NCBI GenBank assembly: GCA_034509495.1
Contig: CM067522.1
Location: forward strand, 18,827,015 to 18,891,014
Direction: 5' to 3'
Length of the DNA stretch: 64,000 nucleotides
Source of the DNA: Acestrorhynchus altus
Taxonomy: Eukaryota; Chordata; Actinopteri; Characiformes; Acestrorhynchidae
Below are positions 1-9,599 of the stretch, in pieces. Positions within the stretch are counted from its first letter, which is position 1. Every line of letters begins with the position of its first letter. Position numbers and translations under genes: made by a program. Below the pieces are notes generated by a model. It did not search any database, was not told the origin of the DNA, and saw only the letters and a program-made list of their open reading frames with translations.

Positions 1-9
1 TTTTTGTCT

Positions 10-155
10 AGAGTGTACACTCTAAAAAATACAAGAACCTTTAAGGTTTTTCAATTTGAGAGGAACCTCTTAAGCTGATGCAAGGAACCTTCAAAAAACC
101 TTTTATTGAAGGTTCCTTGAAGCATCTTAAGAGGTTCCTCTTAAAGATCTTGTAC
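10..155. repeat. hairpin (foldback) MITE-like element
   Basis: The two halves are inverted copies. The left arm contains AGGAACCTCTTAAG and AAGGAACCTTCAA. The right arm contains TTGAAGGTTCCTTG and CTTAAGAGGTTCCT. The loop is about 12 bases, and the outer arms (ACAAGAACCTTTAAG against CTTAAAGATCTTGT) also pair imperfectly. There is no coding capacity. A palindromic MITE is the simplest reading; the superfamily is not assignable by eye. Confidence 0.7.
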
Positions 156-164
156 TTATAACAA

Positions 165-690
165 TGTAGCTCTAGATGGTTTGGTTCTGACATGTGGTTT
201 TGATGTTATCCCAGGTGGCAACCCGTTGGTCTCACTAGGTAATTGTTATGGTATTCCAAGTGGTTGCTGGGGTATTGTCACATGGCTTTCTTGGTATCCA
301 AAAGTTTTTACTAGTGGTTCTTAATTTGTTGCTACAAAGTTGCTTTGGTATCCCAAGTGGCTATCTGTTGGTGTTTACCCAAATTGCTAGGATATTGTTA
401 TATAGTTGATATGGTTTTCCTGGAGGTTCCTTGCCATATGGTTACTACAATGTCCCAGATGGCAACCTGTTGATGGTACTAGATAGTAACTTTGGTATTT
501 CAGGTGGTTGCTAGAATGTTGCTACATAGTTTCTACTTTTGTCGCTCTGGAGAAGGGCGTCTGCTAAATGCCACAAATATCAATGTAAATGTAGATGTTT
601 CTATGGTTTGTACAGAGATCCCTTATGTGTTGCTATGGGGTTGCTGTGGTATTCCACATGGTAGCCAGTTGGGCCAATTTCAAACAGTTG
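165..690. repeat. degenerate minisatellite built on GGTATTCCAAGTGGTTGCT
   Basis: Diverged copies of a 20-40 base motif recur (GGTATTCCAAGTGGTTGCT, GGTATCCCAAGTGGCTATC, GGTATTTCAGGTGGTTGCT, GGTATTCCACATGGTAGCC). Spacing is irregular, so this is an old decayed array. A short SINE/LINE tail interrupts it at 535-597. Open frames across it are repeat-driven. Confidence 0.6.
535..597 (+). mobile_element. SINE/LINE 3'-tail fragment
   Basis: GTCGCTCTGGAGAAGGGCG followed by TCTGCTAAATGCC and an AATGTAAATGTAG run matches the 3' tail shared by many teleost tRNA-derived SINEs and their partner LINEs. Only the tail is present; no tRNA-like head is visible upstream. The family assignment rests on remembered consensus. 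Confidence 0.55.
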
Positions 691-984
691 GAAGAGTCAG
701 AGAGAGGTGACATCACAGGCCTTCTGGAAGCGGGATTGTTTCATTGTGTATCGTGCCCCATATCGTTCAGGCCATGGCACACTGTTGGCAGCAGGGGAAA
801 GAAGCAGGCATGCACTGGTTTTATCCACACCATTACCAACCTATACTGGCATTACGAGCTCCATTCTCACCTCATGCTACAAAACATAACTACTCCATAA
901 GATCCAGCAATGCCCATAACATTATGACAGAGCTGGAGTGGAGTGGATGGGGCACTGTGTCCACTCACTGCTCCACCTTGCTCT

Positions 985-985
<1 letters not shown>
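690..985. other. upstream flank, nothing recognised
   Basis: Sequence of ordinary composition between the decayed minisatellite and the (TG)n tract. No TATA box or gene feature can be supported. Small open frames here lack homology that I recognise. Confidence 0.5.
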
Positions 986-986
<1 letters not shown>

Positions 987-1026
<40 letters not shown>

Positions 1027-1172
1027 ATGGATATAGATTCCATTAATGTGGAGTATTCTCTCTCTCTCTCTCTCTCTCCCTCTCTCTCTCTCCTCCTTCT
1101 CTGTTCTCCTGCCCCTCAGCTGATGCCTAAGTGTGTGTGGTGTGTGTGTGTGTGTCTGTGTGTGTGTGTGAG
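987..1172. repeat. (TG)n, (TC)n and interrupted (TG)n microsatellites in the htr7 upstream region
   Basis: A (TG)18-like tract at 987-1023, a (TC)n tract at about 1057-1092 and an interrupted (TG)n tract at about 1132-1172 lie within 260 bases of the htr7 start codon. They precede the GC-rich 5' UTR and are likely length-polymorphic. Confidence 0.9.
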
Positions 1173-1600
1173 GGGGAGAGAGGCGCGCGAGCAGCGCAGG
1201 GCAGTGAGCAGAAGAGCGCAGCGGAGAGGAGCGCGCGCGCAGCCATGCGGAACGCCTCGTGCGCGGAGGAGCCGCTGGTGTTCGGCGCGCTGGAGCGCGT
1301 GGTGATCGGCGTGTGCCTGGGCTGCGTGTCCGCGCTCACGGTGATGGGGAACGCGCTGGTGGTGATCGCGGTGTGCGTGGTGAAGAAGCTGCGCCAGCCC
1401 TCCAACTACCTGCTGGTGTCCCTGGCCGCGGCGGACCTCAGCGTGGCCACGGTGGTCATGCCCTTCGCCATCGTCACCGACCTGACCGGCGGACAGTGGC
1501 TCTTCGGACAGGTCTTCTGCAACATCTTCATCGCCATGGACGTCATGTGCTGCACCGCGTCCATCATGACCTTGTGTGTCATCAGCGTGGACAGGTGAGG
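1165..1600 (+). promoter_or_regulatory. htr7: CpG-rich island over htr7 5' UTR and exon 1
   Basis: Base composition changes sharply at about 1170, from AT-rich and simple repeat to GC-rich sequence with many CpGs (GCGCGCGAGCAGCGC, GGAGCGCGCGCGC), continuing through exon 1. This is the usual setting of a TATA-less vertebrate promoter. No TATA box is evident. The transcription start site cannot be placed from sequence alone. Confidence 0.6.
1245..1594 (+). CDS. htr7: 5-HT7-type serotonin receptor, exon 1 (N-terminus to TM3)
   Basis: Encodes residues 1-116 and the first two bases of codon 117. The start is the first ATG after an in-frame TAA at 1128-1130, with G at -3. An N-glycosylation sequon NAS lies at residues 3-5. 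TM1 is about residues 18-46 with N36 (1.50). ICL1 carries KKLRQPSNY, highly conserved in 5-HT7. TM2 has AAADLS with D64 (2.50). ECL1 has W85. TM3 has C92 (the disulfide cysteine), D99 (3.32, the amine-binding aspartate) and ends in the DRY aspartate D116. The DRY arginine codon is split by the intron (AG|G). The donor is ACAG|GTGAGG. The same donor is copied many times downstream. Reading through the donor gives an immediate TGA. The extracellular N-terminus is much shorter than the roughly 80 residues in mammals. Confidence 0.95.
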
Positions 1601-2691
1601 TGGTGCTGCACACCTGGACACACCTGGGCACAAGTGTAGCTCACTTTCATGTTGTTGGTGTGTGTTTTCGACATATTCCCAGGTTCATTTGTGAGTGACC
1701 CTGAGGGTCATCTATCTGGACAGGTGAGGTGCTGATGGTGCATACCTGGACACACCTGGACACACCTGGTTACAAATGTAGCTTGCTTTCACAGTGTTGG
1801 TGTGTGTTTTCAACAGATTCCCTATTTCATTTGTGAGTGACCCTCAGGGTCAATCATCTGGACAGGTGAGGTGCTGATGGTGCATACCTGGACATACCTG
1901 GACACAGACTTTCCCAGTTGTAGCATTTAATTTGTGTTTATTACAGATTCAGGGGGCAGTGGTTTATTGGTATTGAGCCTCTGGGACATTAGAGTGGACA
2001 GGTGAGCTCTAGTATGCACCTGAGCTGCTGGTGCACACCTGGACACAGGTTTTACATCATGAGCATGTTTGCATCTGTTTATCACAATTTGCGAGGTCAG
2101 CTGATTATTTGTAATGAGCCTCTGGGACATCAGAGTGGACAGGTGAGATGGTGCTGCACACCTGGACACAAGTGTAGCTCAGTTTAATCTTGTGTGTGTT
2201 CATCACAGTGTGGGGGTCACACTGCATTCCTGCTGCTGCACACCTGGGCACAGATGTTGCCTGCTTTCACATTGTGGACAGGTGAGGACACAGGACACAC
2301 CTGAGCTGTTGCTGTGCATCTGGACACACCTGGACACAATTATAGTCCAGTTTTACCTTGTGTATGTGTGTGTACAGTTTGGGATTCATTTGTTTATAAA
2401 GGGACATTGGTGTGGAGAGGTGAGAACACTCCTGATTTACTGTTGTTGCACACCTGGACACAGCTGTCACCCTCTGTCACCTTGAGTGTTTGTGTGTGTT
2501 TCTCACAGTTTGGGGGTGGCATACGTATTTGTAATGACTGTATGGGTCACCAGAGTGAGGGGAGGTCCATTGCACATCTGAGCTGTTGCTGCACACCTGT
2601 CTACACTATCAGAGTGGACAAGTGAGCGGAAATGTACACCTGGACACCTGGATACAGGATATATGGATAGACTTATTTGTTGCGTTGTTAG

Positions 2692-2753
<62 letters not shown>

Positions 2754-2830
2754 TGTAGAGTTTATCCATCACAGCCCACTGGGTTATCAGTGTGGACAGG
2801 TGAGTTACAGTACCTCCAGGCTCAACACCT
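1580..2830 (+). repeat. ~138-bp tandem array carrying copies of the htr7 exon 1 splice donor
   Basis: About nine diverged units follow exon 1. The segment GTGGACAGGTGAG, which in exon 1 spans the last coding bases and the donor, recurs with its junction after 1594, 1723, 1865, 2001, 2142, 2281, 2419, 2622 (as ACAAGTGAGC) and 2799. Spacing is 129, 142, 136, 141, 139 and 138 before the array degenerates. Each unit goes on with GCACACCTGGACACACCTGG, AGTGTAGCTCAGTTT and often a pyrimidine/TG-rich stretch ending in ACAG or CACAG that resembles an acceptor (for example at 1945-1946 and 2207-2208). A unit with a degraded donor lies near 2550. The first unit begins inside coding sequence. Confidence 0.85.
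2694..2751. repeat. (TG)n microsatellite
   Basis: About 29 uninterrupted TG units inside the last unit of the splice-donor array. They account for the longer spacing of that unit. Confidence 0.95.
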
Positions 2831-2984
2831 GGATACCTGTTTATTTCCCATTTCACATCTGGCTGGTCGAGTAAACAAACTCTTACTGATAAACTGAATA
2901 AAAACAAATCAATTAGATGTAGAATTATTGAATCAGGCAAAGATCAACTTAGGCATTATTTCACTTTTCTCATTTTCTATAGAA

Positions 2985-4150
2985 CTATGTCCATTACCAA
3001 AAAAAGAAGAACCCTTTTTGAAGAACACTGTTAAGGAACACTTTTTCGCAGTGTACTGAATCTTAATGGGTTGTTTTGTAGTCAGATGTCACTTGTAATT
3101 CTATATAGAATCATGCCAACCCTAATTAAACCCTTTCATTGCTCAATTAAAGGGTTCTTCTGATGTTTGAAAAAAACATTTTGTACACTGTTAAAAGTTG
3201 TGATGGTTCTTACAGGACCAGTATCATTGAAGAACATTCAAGAACTATTTTTATGGAGTCCTAACAAGCACAAACACACTCACAACCTTTTATGCAGTAT
3301 ACTGTACATGAAGGGTTCTCTAGTAAAGTTAATGGTTCTGTATACCATTTGGATGCTTAAAACGTTCTGGTTAAACAGGGTTCTTCTCAGGTTTTTTAAA
3401 GTAAAGGCATTGGTTCTATATAGAACCATAAGATCTATTTGTTAAAACTAAAGGATGTTCTTCACAACACAGTGAAGGTTCTTTATAGAAATGGGCAAAA
3501 ACGGTTCTACATTTCACCAAACTGATTCTATTACATACAGTGTTACACTGTAAGCAAAAGGGTTCTAAAATAGTAATTTGAGTGGAATCATTTTGGTGCA
3601 ATATTAGAAGTAACCATGTTCCATAAATGACCATCTATACCTTCAATCTTTCAATCTGCAAAGGAATCCTTTAAGAGTCTCAATACTTTTTTCGAGAGCC
3701 ATGGTTCTACATAAATCAGTTGAAAAGGGGGAATAAGTTTGGTCAAATATCTAGAACCATTTTTGAAAAGATGTATAAAGAACCATGAAGATAGGTCTCG
3801 CACCATGTGGAGACCCTTAAAGAAGCAAAAAAACATCTACACTTTTAAGCAAACTCTTGTCTAGACAACTGTATTTGCTAAAGAACCCATAAAGAACCCT
3901 GATTAATACTTAAAGATAACAGTGAACGTCTATAAATTGTTTACACTCCATGAAGAACATTTTAAGTTTCCAAATTCCAAATTGCATTTTTAATACCATT
4001 TTGAGTAGCACATAGAACCCTATTTACTTGAAGTGTATGCATACATATTAAGTCACATACAATGGAACACAAAAATGGTTCTTTGACAATAGTGGGGCCA
4101 TAGTGGTTCTATATAGAACAGTTACTTTTACTAAAGAACCCTTAACAAAC
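2985..4150. repeat. decayed repeat region rich in AAGAACC / GGTTCT motifs
   Basis: Over 1.1 kb, short palindromic motifs such as GGTTCTATATAGAACC, AAAGAACCCT and AAGGGTTCT recur in both orientations every 40-80 bases. The sequence is AT-rich with no conserved long frame. It resembles the internal region of foldback DNA elements and shares motifs with the hairpin at 10-155 and with 23150-23520. The family is not identified. Confidence 0.5.
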
Positions 4151-4283
4151 CCTGTTTTTAGAGGGTATGAGGCCTAAAGCCAAAGTAATGGTCCGTCAGC
4201 TTGAGTGATAATGGACTGTTTTCATTAAAGCTGTGGAGAGCTGCTAGTGCAAAGCTTTGTGTTTGGGACTTTAATACTTTGCA

Positions 4284-4284
4284 C

Positions 4285-4315
<31 letters not shown>

Positions 4316-4406
4316 GTGTATGTGTGTCACATACAGTCATGCAGCAGTGGGTCAATAAGCACTGTGACAATGAGCTTATCTGTTCTGACAATTCTAGTCC
4401 CTGTGT

Positions 4407-4460
<54 letters not shown>

Positions 4461-4575
4461 GTGAGTGTGTGTTGTCACATGGGACTCTACAGCAGATGCA
4501 CAGCTCTAACCAGTGTGTGTGTGCATGTGGATGTGCGTGTAAGAGAGGGTGTGTTGTCAGATGCACAGCTCTCAC

Positions 4576-4652
<77 letters not shown>
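4284..4652. repeat. three clustered (TG)n microsatellites
   Basis: Tracts at about 4284-4326, 4399-4458 and 4578-4652 are separated by short related spacers containing GATGCACAGCTCT and CCAGTGTGTG. This suggests local duplication of tract plus spacer. Confidence 0.9.
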
Positions 4653-4656
<4 letters not shown>

Positions 4657-4789
4657 TAGCTTTAGGCCTGCCCTGATTAACCGCTTAGAAAAGTCACTGA
4701 TTTAATTGTACCTTCGTTATGAATCTGCAATAATTAGTAACTCATTTCCATTATAATGATGAAATATTAAAGAGCCTGCTTTTATAACC

Positions 4790-4976
4790 AGAAACAGTCA
4801 TAATTCATTTCTACACCAACCTCTCTTTAACCCTTACAGTTAAACACACTGTACCTTCATGATATATGTTAATGATCTCTGTTCTGATTGGCTGCTCTGT
4901 ATTGTGCTTCACAGACCAAGCTGTGCAGGCTTATACTTGTTTTATAACTTGGGTGTGAATGACTGAGCATAAATTA
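4790..4976 (+). repeat. dispersed repeat R4, copy 1
   Basis: TAATTCATTTCTACACCAAC, TCTCTTTAACCCTTACA and GATTGGCTGCTCTGTATTGT also occur at 38625-38775 and 51772-51934 in the same order and orientation. In this copy and the 51.8-kb copy the 29-bp minisatellite M1 follows directly. It has no coding capacity and its class is unknown. Confidence 0.65.
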
Positions 4977-5475
4977 CTATAGGCTGATGGGTGGGGCTAA
5001 ACCGCTGTAGGCTGAGTGGGTGGGGCTAAACTACTGTAGGCAGAATGGGTGGTTCTAAACTGTTGTAGGCTGAATGGTTGGGTCTAAACTGCTGTAGGCT
5101 GAATGGTTGGGTCTAAACTGTTGTAGGCTGAATGGTTGGGTCTAAACTGCTGTAGGCTGAGTGGGTGGGGCTAAACTGCTGTAGGCTGTGTGGGTGGGGT
5201 TAAACTACTGTAGGCAGAATGGGTGGGTCTAAACTGCTGTAGGCTGAATGGGTGGGTCTAAACTGCGGTAGGCTGAGTGGTTGGGTCTAAACTGCTGTAG
5301 GCTGAGTGGTTGGGTCTAAACTGCTGTAGGCTGAGTGGGTGGGGTTAAACTGCTGTAGGCTGAGTGGGGCTAAACTGCTGTAGGCTGAGTGAGTGGGGCT
5401 AAACTGCTGTAGGCTGAGTGAGTGGGGCTAAACTGCTGTAGGCTGAATTGTTGGGTCTAAACTACTATAGGCTGA
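4977..5475 (+). repeat. 29-bp minisatellite M1, about 17 copies
   Basis: The unit is close to CTGCTGTAGGCTGAATGG followed by GTGGGGCTAAA, with G/T and A/G variants between copies. The same unit occurs at 14824-14930 and 51935-52345 in this orientation and inverted at 23608-23700 and 27645-27875. Confidence 0.9.
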
Positions 5476-6080
5476 AAAACACTTAACTGCACCTCTCTGG
5501 TAGGTGTTTCTGATAAAATGGCCAATTAATGTAGCTCTTAGGCAAGGTGAGATTTGTCTACATTTGTGTTAGAGCACTAAAGTGTTTTAAATCTCCAGAT
5601 CTTGCACTGGAGGAACATTGATGGTGAAAAGTTGCTGATGTAAACTACACTCGCACTGTGAGCTGAAGCAGAGTCTAACATGGTGGAGCATAAAGTGGCT
5701 CTTTATTGATCGACCCTCTCAAACCTGATGCTGAATTAGCTTTACGGAAGGAAGCCAGGAGCATAAACGTAACCTTGCTAAGAGGAACTGAGGTGACGGC
5801 AGAGTCAATATAATAACTCATACTGCAGACCTGCTGTGGACAAATGGCTTCCCCTTTGATATAGCAATGGCGAGGAGTTCTCTGAGGGACAGAGTCCGCA
5901 GGTCTGACACCGGAACAAAACTCTGAGGCTGGACTGGAATTGACTGGAGGGCACATTAATGTTGATTATAATAACAGATTCATATCTAACCGTGATAATG
6001 AGCATAAGTATTCAGGATCAGTCAGAACTGAGACGGGCTACAGATGGGTTCAGTTGATTTTTTCAGGTTCAGGATTGGTC
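5476..6080. other. intron 1 sequence, nothing recognised
   Basis: Mixed composition with no repeat that I can match elsewhere in the window and no supported coding exon. Confidence 0.4.
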
Positions 6081-6085
6081 TGCAC

Positions 6086-6450
6086 CTACCCCTTCCACTC
6101 TTCTACCCCTTCTACTCTTCTACCCCTTCTACCCACTTACCCCTTCCACTCTTCTACCCCTTCTACACACCTACCCCTTCCACCCTTCTACCCCTTCTAC
6201 ACACCTACCCCTTCCACTCTTCTACCCCTTCTACACACCTACCCCTTCCACCCTTCTACCCCTTCTACACACCTACCCCTTCCACCCTTCTACCCCTTCT
6301 ACACACCTACCCCTTCCACCCTTCTACCCCTTCTACACACCTACCCCTTCCACCCTTCTACCCCTTCTACACACCTACCCCTTCCACTCTTCTACCCCTT
6401 CTACACACCTACTCTTTCCACTCTTCTACCCCTTCCACTCGTTGAATTGT
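6086..6450 (+). repeat. 34-bp polypyrimidine minisatellite
   Basis: The unit alternates CTACCCCTTCCACCCTTCTA and CCCCTTCTACACAC with a 34-base period (TTCTACACAC at 6161 and again at 6195). About ten copies are nearly identical. The + strand is almost purely pyrimidine apart from A. The long open frames here (repeats of P, S, T, Y, F, L) are a consequence of the repeat. Confidence 0.92.
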
Positions 6451-6990
6451 ACACCCCTTCCACAGTTTTACCTCGTTGAATCGTACACCCCTTCCACTCT
6501 TCTACCCATTTAGTTCCTAATTCTTCACTCTTTCCACTCCTTTACCCCTTACACTCTTTCATCCCTTCTCCTTACCAGTACTTTCCACTCGTTTACCCCT
6601 TCTACTTTTACCCCTGCTATTTGCCCACTCCTTCCAGTCTTCTACCCCTTATATTAGACTACCCCTTCCAGGACTTTACTTGTTGTGCTTGCCTCTCCCT
6701 TCCACCCTTCTACCTCTTCTACACACATACCCCTTCCACTGTTTTACCCCTTTTCCTACTCTTTTATCACTTCCTACTACCTGCCTCTTTCACTCTTCTG
6801 CTCCCTTCACTCCTCTACATCTTCTGCTCTTTTATCTTGCCCACTCTTTTTCCTGTCTACTCCTTCCATCCTTCTACTGCTTCCATTCCCAACCCCTTCT
6901 TCTTGCCTACCCTATTCACTGTTCTACCCCTTTCACTCAGCCACCCCTTGCACACGTTTTACCCTTCCAGCTCCCCGATGCCTCTTACCC
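6450..6990 (+). repeat. decayed extension of the polypyrimidine minisatellite
   Basis: The same CCCTTCCACTCTTCTACC words continue with increasing divergence to about 6990. This is the older edge of the array at 6086-6450. Confidence 0.75.
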
Positions 6991-7520
6991 CTTCCGCACT
7001 CCCAATTTTGTTACTACTGCTGCCACAACACTCATCTGCAATCACTCTCGTTTTTTAACGAACACAGATCAACTGATTTCAAGCACTCTTCCGCGTCTTC
7101 AAGAGAGTACAGACAAGCGTCCGCAGACATGTTCATCATTCATGAACAAGTCTGGGTAAGTGCTCTGCTTCTTCAGACTGATGATTTGTTTGTCAACATC
7201 AAATTTTATCCTGCAAATAACATATTTAGTGGCTTTACATTAAAGCTCCGTCAAATAGATAACACGTCGGTGTCACATATGAAGAAAAAGATCTGGCACG
7301 TTTGCCTGCTGTGTGAATGTAGCCTAAAGAACACATGTTCTACATGTTCTAATCATCTGCAGTTGATGTGCTGCACCTGATTCGTATTTCACATTTTAAG
7401 GCAGTAATAATATTACTCGTTGCATTTTAAAAATGATGTTTAAAATATGTTTGTCTTTATTAACACAAAAATCAAACCTTTATAGGGTTAAATATGTTAA
7501 AAAAGACCTTTGGAACCCTA
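6990..7520. other. intron 1 sequence, nothing recognised
   Basis: AT-rich, apparently single-copy sequence. No exon, RNA gene or known repeat could be supported. Confidence 0.4.
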
Positions 7521-7524
7521 ACCT

Positions 7525-7695
7525 TTGGAACCCCAGACCAATTATGTGGCATGTTTTCATAGCTGGATGTATTTTTTTTCACCAAAAATAGAAAAGTATT
7601 GTTACTCCGATCCTGAGCTATGGAGTTATGGAGTTATGGAGTTATGGAGTTATGGCACTGCCTGCAAAGTGCAGATCTTGGCTTCCAAGAGTTAA
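7525..7695 (+). repeat. R1 repeat fragment with short GGAGTTAT tandem
   Basis: CACCAAAAATAGAAAAGTA, GATCCTGAG and CTGCCTGCAAAGTGCAGATC match the two ends of the R1 family (compare 31694-32320), with the middle deleted. A 10-base tandem (ATGGAGTTAT, about four copies at 7619-7655) lies at the deletion point. Confidence 0.55.
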
Positions 7696-8410
7696 ATATT
7701 CACAGTAACAGACCAGGGGTGCCCAAATGTTTGTGTTCCACCTTGTTTCACTGGCAGATTTCCATTTGGTGCTTTATGAGCCTGACCAAATTGGAATATC
7801 ATATGTTATAGCTGAGGTCTTTGCTGGTCATTTTTCCATCTGTCTGAGTGCTCAGTTTGATGAGAATTTCATTTACTCCTCATAATCCCGGAAGATGAAG
7901 TTTGTGCACTTGGTTGTTAGGAGACGAGGTTGTCACGGTTACGGGTCATTTTGATTTAATAGGAAATGATCTGTGAAATTTAGATACAGAACATCAAATT
8001 CGCAGTTTCACCTCTGTGGTTTCAAGCTTGCAGATAACCACCAACTTTCAAGGTGTTCAGCAAACGCCGAGTCCCTCGGTAGATGCCTCAGGCAGTCCGC
8101 GTGGATCAGGATCGCCATTAGTTGTTAGACAGCTCAGTCTCTTCATGGAGGATGATATAGAGTGTGGCTGTGGACATGCTGACTGGGTCGTTTTCAGAAC
8201 GAGCTGCCGGGCCCTGGGCGGGAAAGTCGAAAATGAACCACAGATGCACACTTTTAATCAGTGAATTTGTTCTTGTGAAGCTAAATCCATAAACATTTAT
8301 TAAAAAAGCCTGAAGCCTGGATTTGATTGATTGAAGCCTCTGGCTGAACGCTCTTTTTGCTGAATATGGTAGGTCAGTAATTGACCTTCAAATGTACTGA
8401 GTCAGTGGTG
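7696..8410. other. intron 1 sequence, nothing firm
   Basis: Mostly single-copy in appearance. GACCAGGGGTGCCCAAATG at about 7710 resembles a teleost repeat terminus, but a partner end is not visible. Open frames at 8016-8264 have no splice-site support. Confidence 0.35.
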
Positions 8411-8414
8411 AAAG

Positions 8415-8690
8415 TGACAGTGAATACACTATGGGCATTCAGCTACTTTAAGTTGCACCTACTGCTGACACAGATGTGCAAATGCACACACAAACACAGC
8501 TTGTCTAGACCCTGGAGAGCCTGTCTGGCCAATAAAATAGGATTCTCTGGAAAAGATAAACAAATATAAACCTTTGGGCACCGTGCCTAATGCCAGGTCT
8601 GGCCCCCCGGCATTGAGCTGTGGAGCAGTGGAACTGTGTTCTCTGGAATGAGGGCGCTCCATCCAGTACTTTTGGAGAGTATTTAGTTAG
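8415..8690 (+). mobile_element. Tc1/mariner-like MITE (R2), partial
   Basis: Shares GCATTCAGCTACTTTAA, AGATGTGCAAATGCACACAC, TGGAGCAGTGGAACTGTGTT and GCGCTCCATCCAGTACTTTT with the fuller copies at 42245-42545 and 44264-44755. Both terminal repeats are missing. Confidence 0.75.
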
Positions 8691-9205
8691 ACTCAAAGGA
8701 TATTTTAGTAAACATTAGGATGTGAACTAAGATGAAACTGTTATACAGCAAATAACCCTTTACCCTGCAATGTGGGCCATTCCCAAAAATAGTTCTACCT
8801 TTAAAATGGTTATTTTACAAAGCAAACTTACAAGACTCAATATGAAGCATAAAAATCATAACTCAAAACTCCTACCTGAGCTCTAAAAGGCAAAGCCCAT
8901 TTGGTGGGTAAACACAAGGCCTTCACCAGCTAAAATCAGCTCTTTAGTGTTCCTTAAATGCTGGTATGGAACGTCAGACTCTCAGATGTGAAAAAAGGCA
9001 TTCTGAGTCATTATGGTGTTTTTATAAAGACTTGACATTAAAAGCAAGGAGACAAAGAGAAAAGGCCTCATCAAGCACAAAAATGCTGTAAAAAACATTT
9101 GAAATATCACGACTTCAGGGTCACGATGGAGGCGCTGCAGAAGGCCGTGCTTCAACAGACAACGAAGTGTGGAGGAGAGGAACGTGTACCGACTCGCAGG
9201 ACAAA
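8690..9205. other. intron 1 sequence, nothing recognised
   Basis: No repeat relation within the window and no exon signal. Confidence 0.4.
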
Positions 9206-9405
9206 GCGGTGCACTCTGGACTGTCACGCACGACAGAATTGAAATATTTGTGTGAATTTGACCATGTTTCAAAACATGTGCCTACAACATGTTTGTGTTT
9301 TTTATTGCTTATAAATATCAGAAGTCTTTTTGGAAATTGATCATCCAGAGACTTTTAGATCTGAAAATAAAGTTCGCATTATTTGTTATTTGTAATTATT
9401 ACCAT
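9205..9405 (+). repeat. R1 repeat fragment
   Basis: GTGAATTTGACCATGTTT, TTATTGCTTATAAATATC and GAAATTGATCATCCAGAG match the middle of R1 copies at 40315 and 47440. The copy ends where the MITE at 9400 begins. Confidence 0.55.
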
Positions 9406-9537
9406 ATATTCTGGACTATAAGCCACTACTTTTTGTCCACGCTTTAAACCATGTGTCTTATAACGAGGTGCAGTTTTTTCTTCTTATATATGTTATATTC
9501 CAGGGTGCAGCTTATAGTCTGGAAAATACGGTAGATT
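9400..9537. mobile_element. MITE with TTTCCGGACTATAAGCC-type termini, copy 1
   Basis: Begins ATATTCTGGACTATAAGCC and ends CTTATAGTCTGGAAAATACG, which are inverted matches. A better-preserved copy lies at 49254-49433. This terminal sequence is common in fish genomes as a short non-autonomous DNA transposon. No protein is encoded. Confidence 0.75.
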
Positions 9538-9551
9538 GAGTAGAATATTTC

Positions 9552-9555
<4 letters not shown>

Positions 9556-9586
<31 letters not shown>

Positions 9587-9587
9587 T
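9556..9587. repeat. (AAT)n microsatellite
   Basis: About ten AAT units immediately downstream of the MITE. Confidence 0.9.
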
Positions 9588-9599
9588 TCTTTAAAAATT

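Noticed and set aside
1131..1244. Upstream extension of the receptor N-terminus
   Set aside because: The frame is open from 1131 but contains no ATG before 1245, and the encoded peptide is (TG)n and purine-rich 5' UTR sequence.
6044..6479. Long open frames rich in P, T, S, Y, F
   Set aside because: They are produced by the 34-bp polypyrimidine minisatellite; no start context, splice sites or domain.
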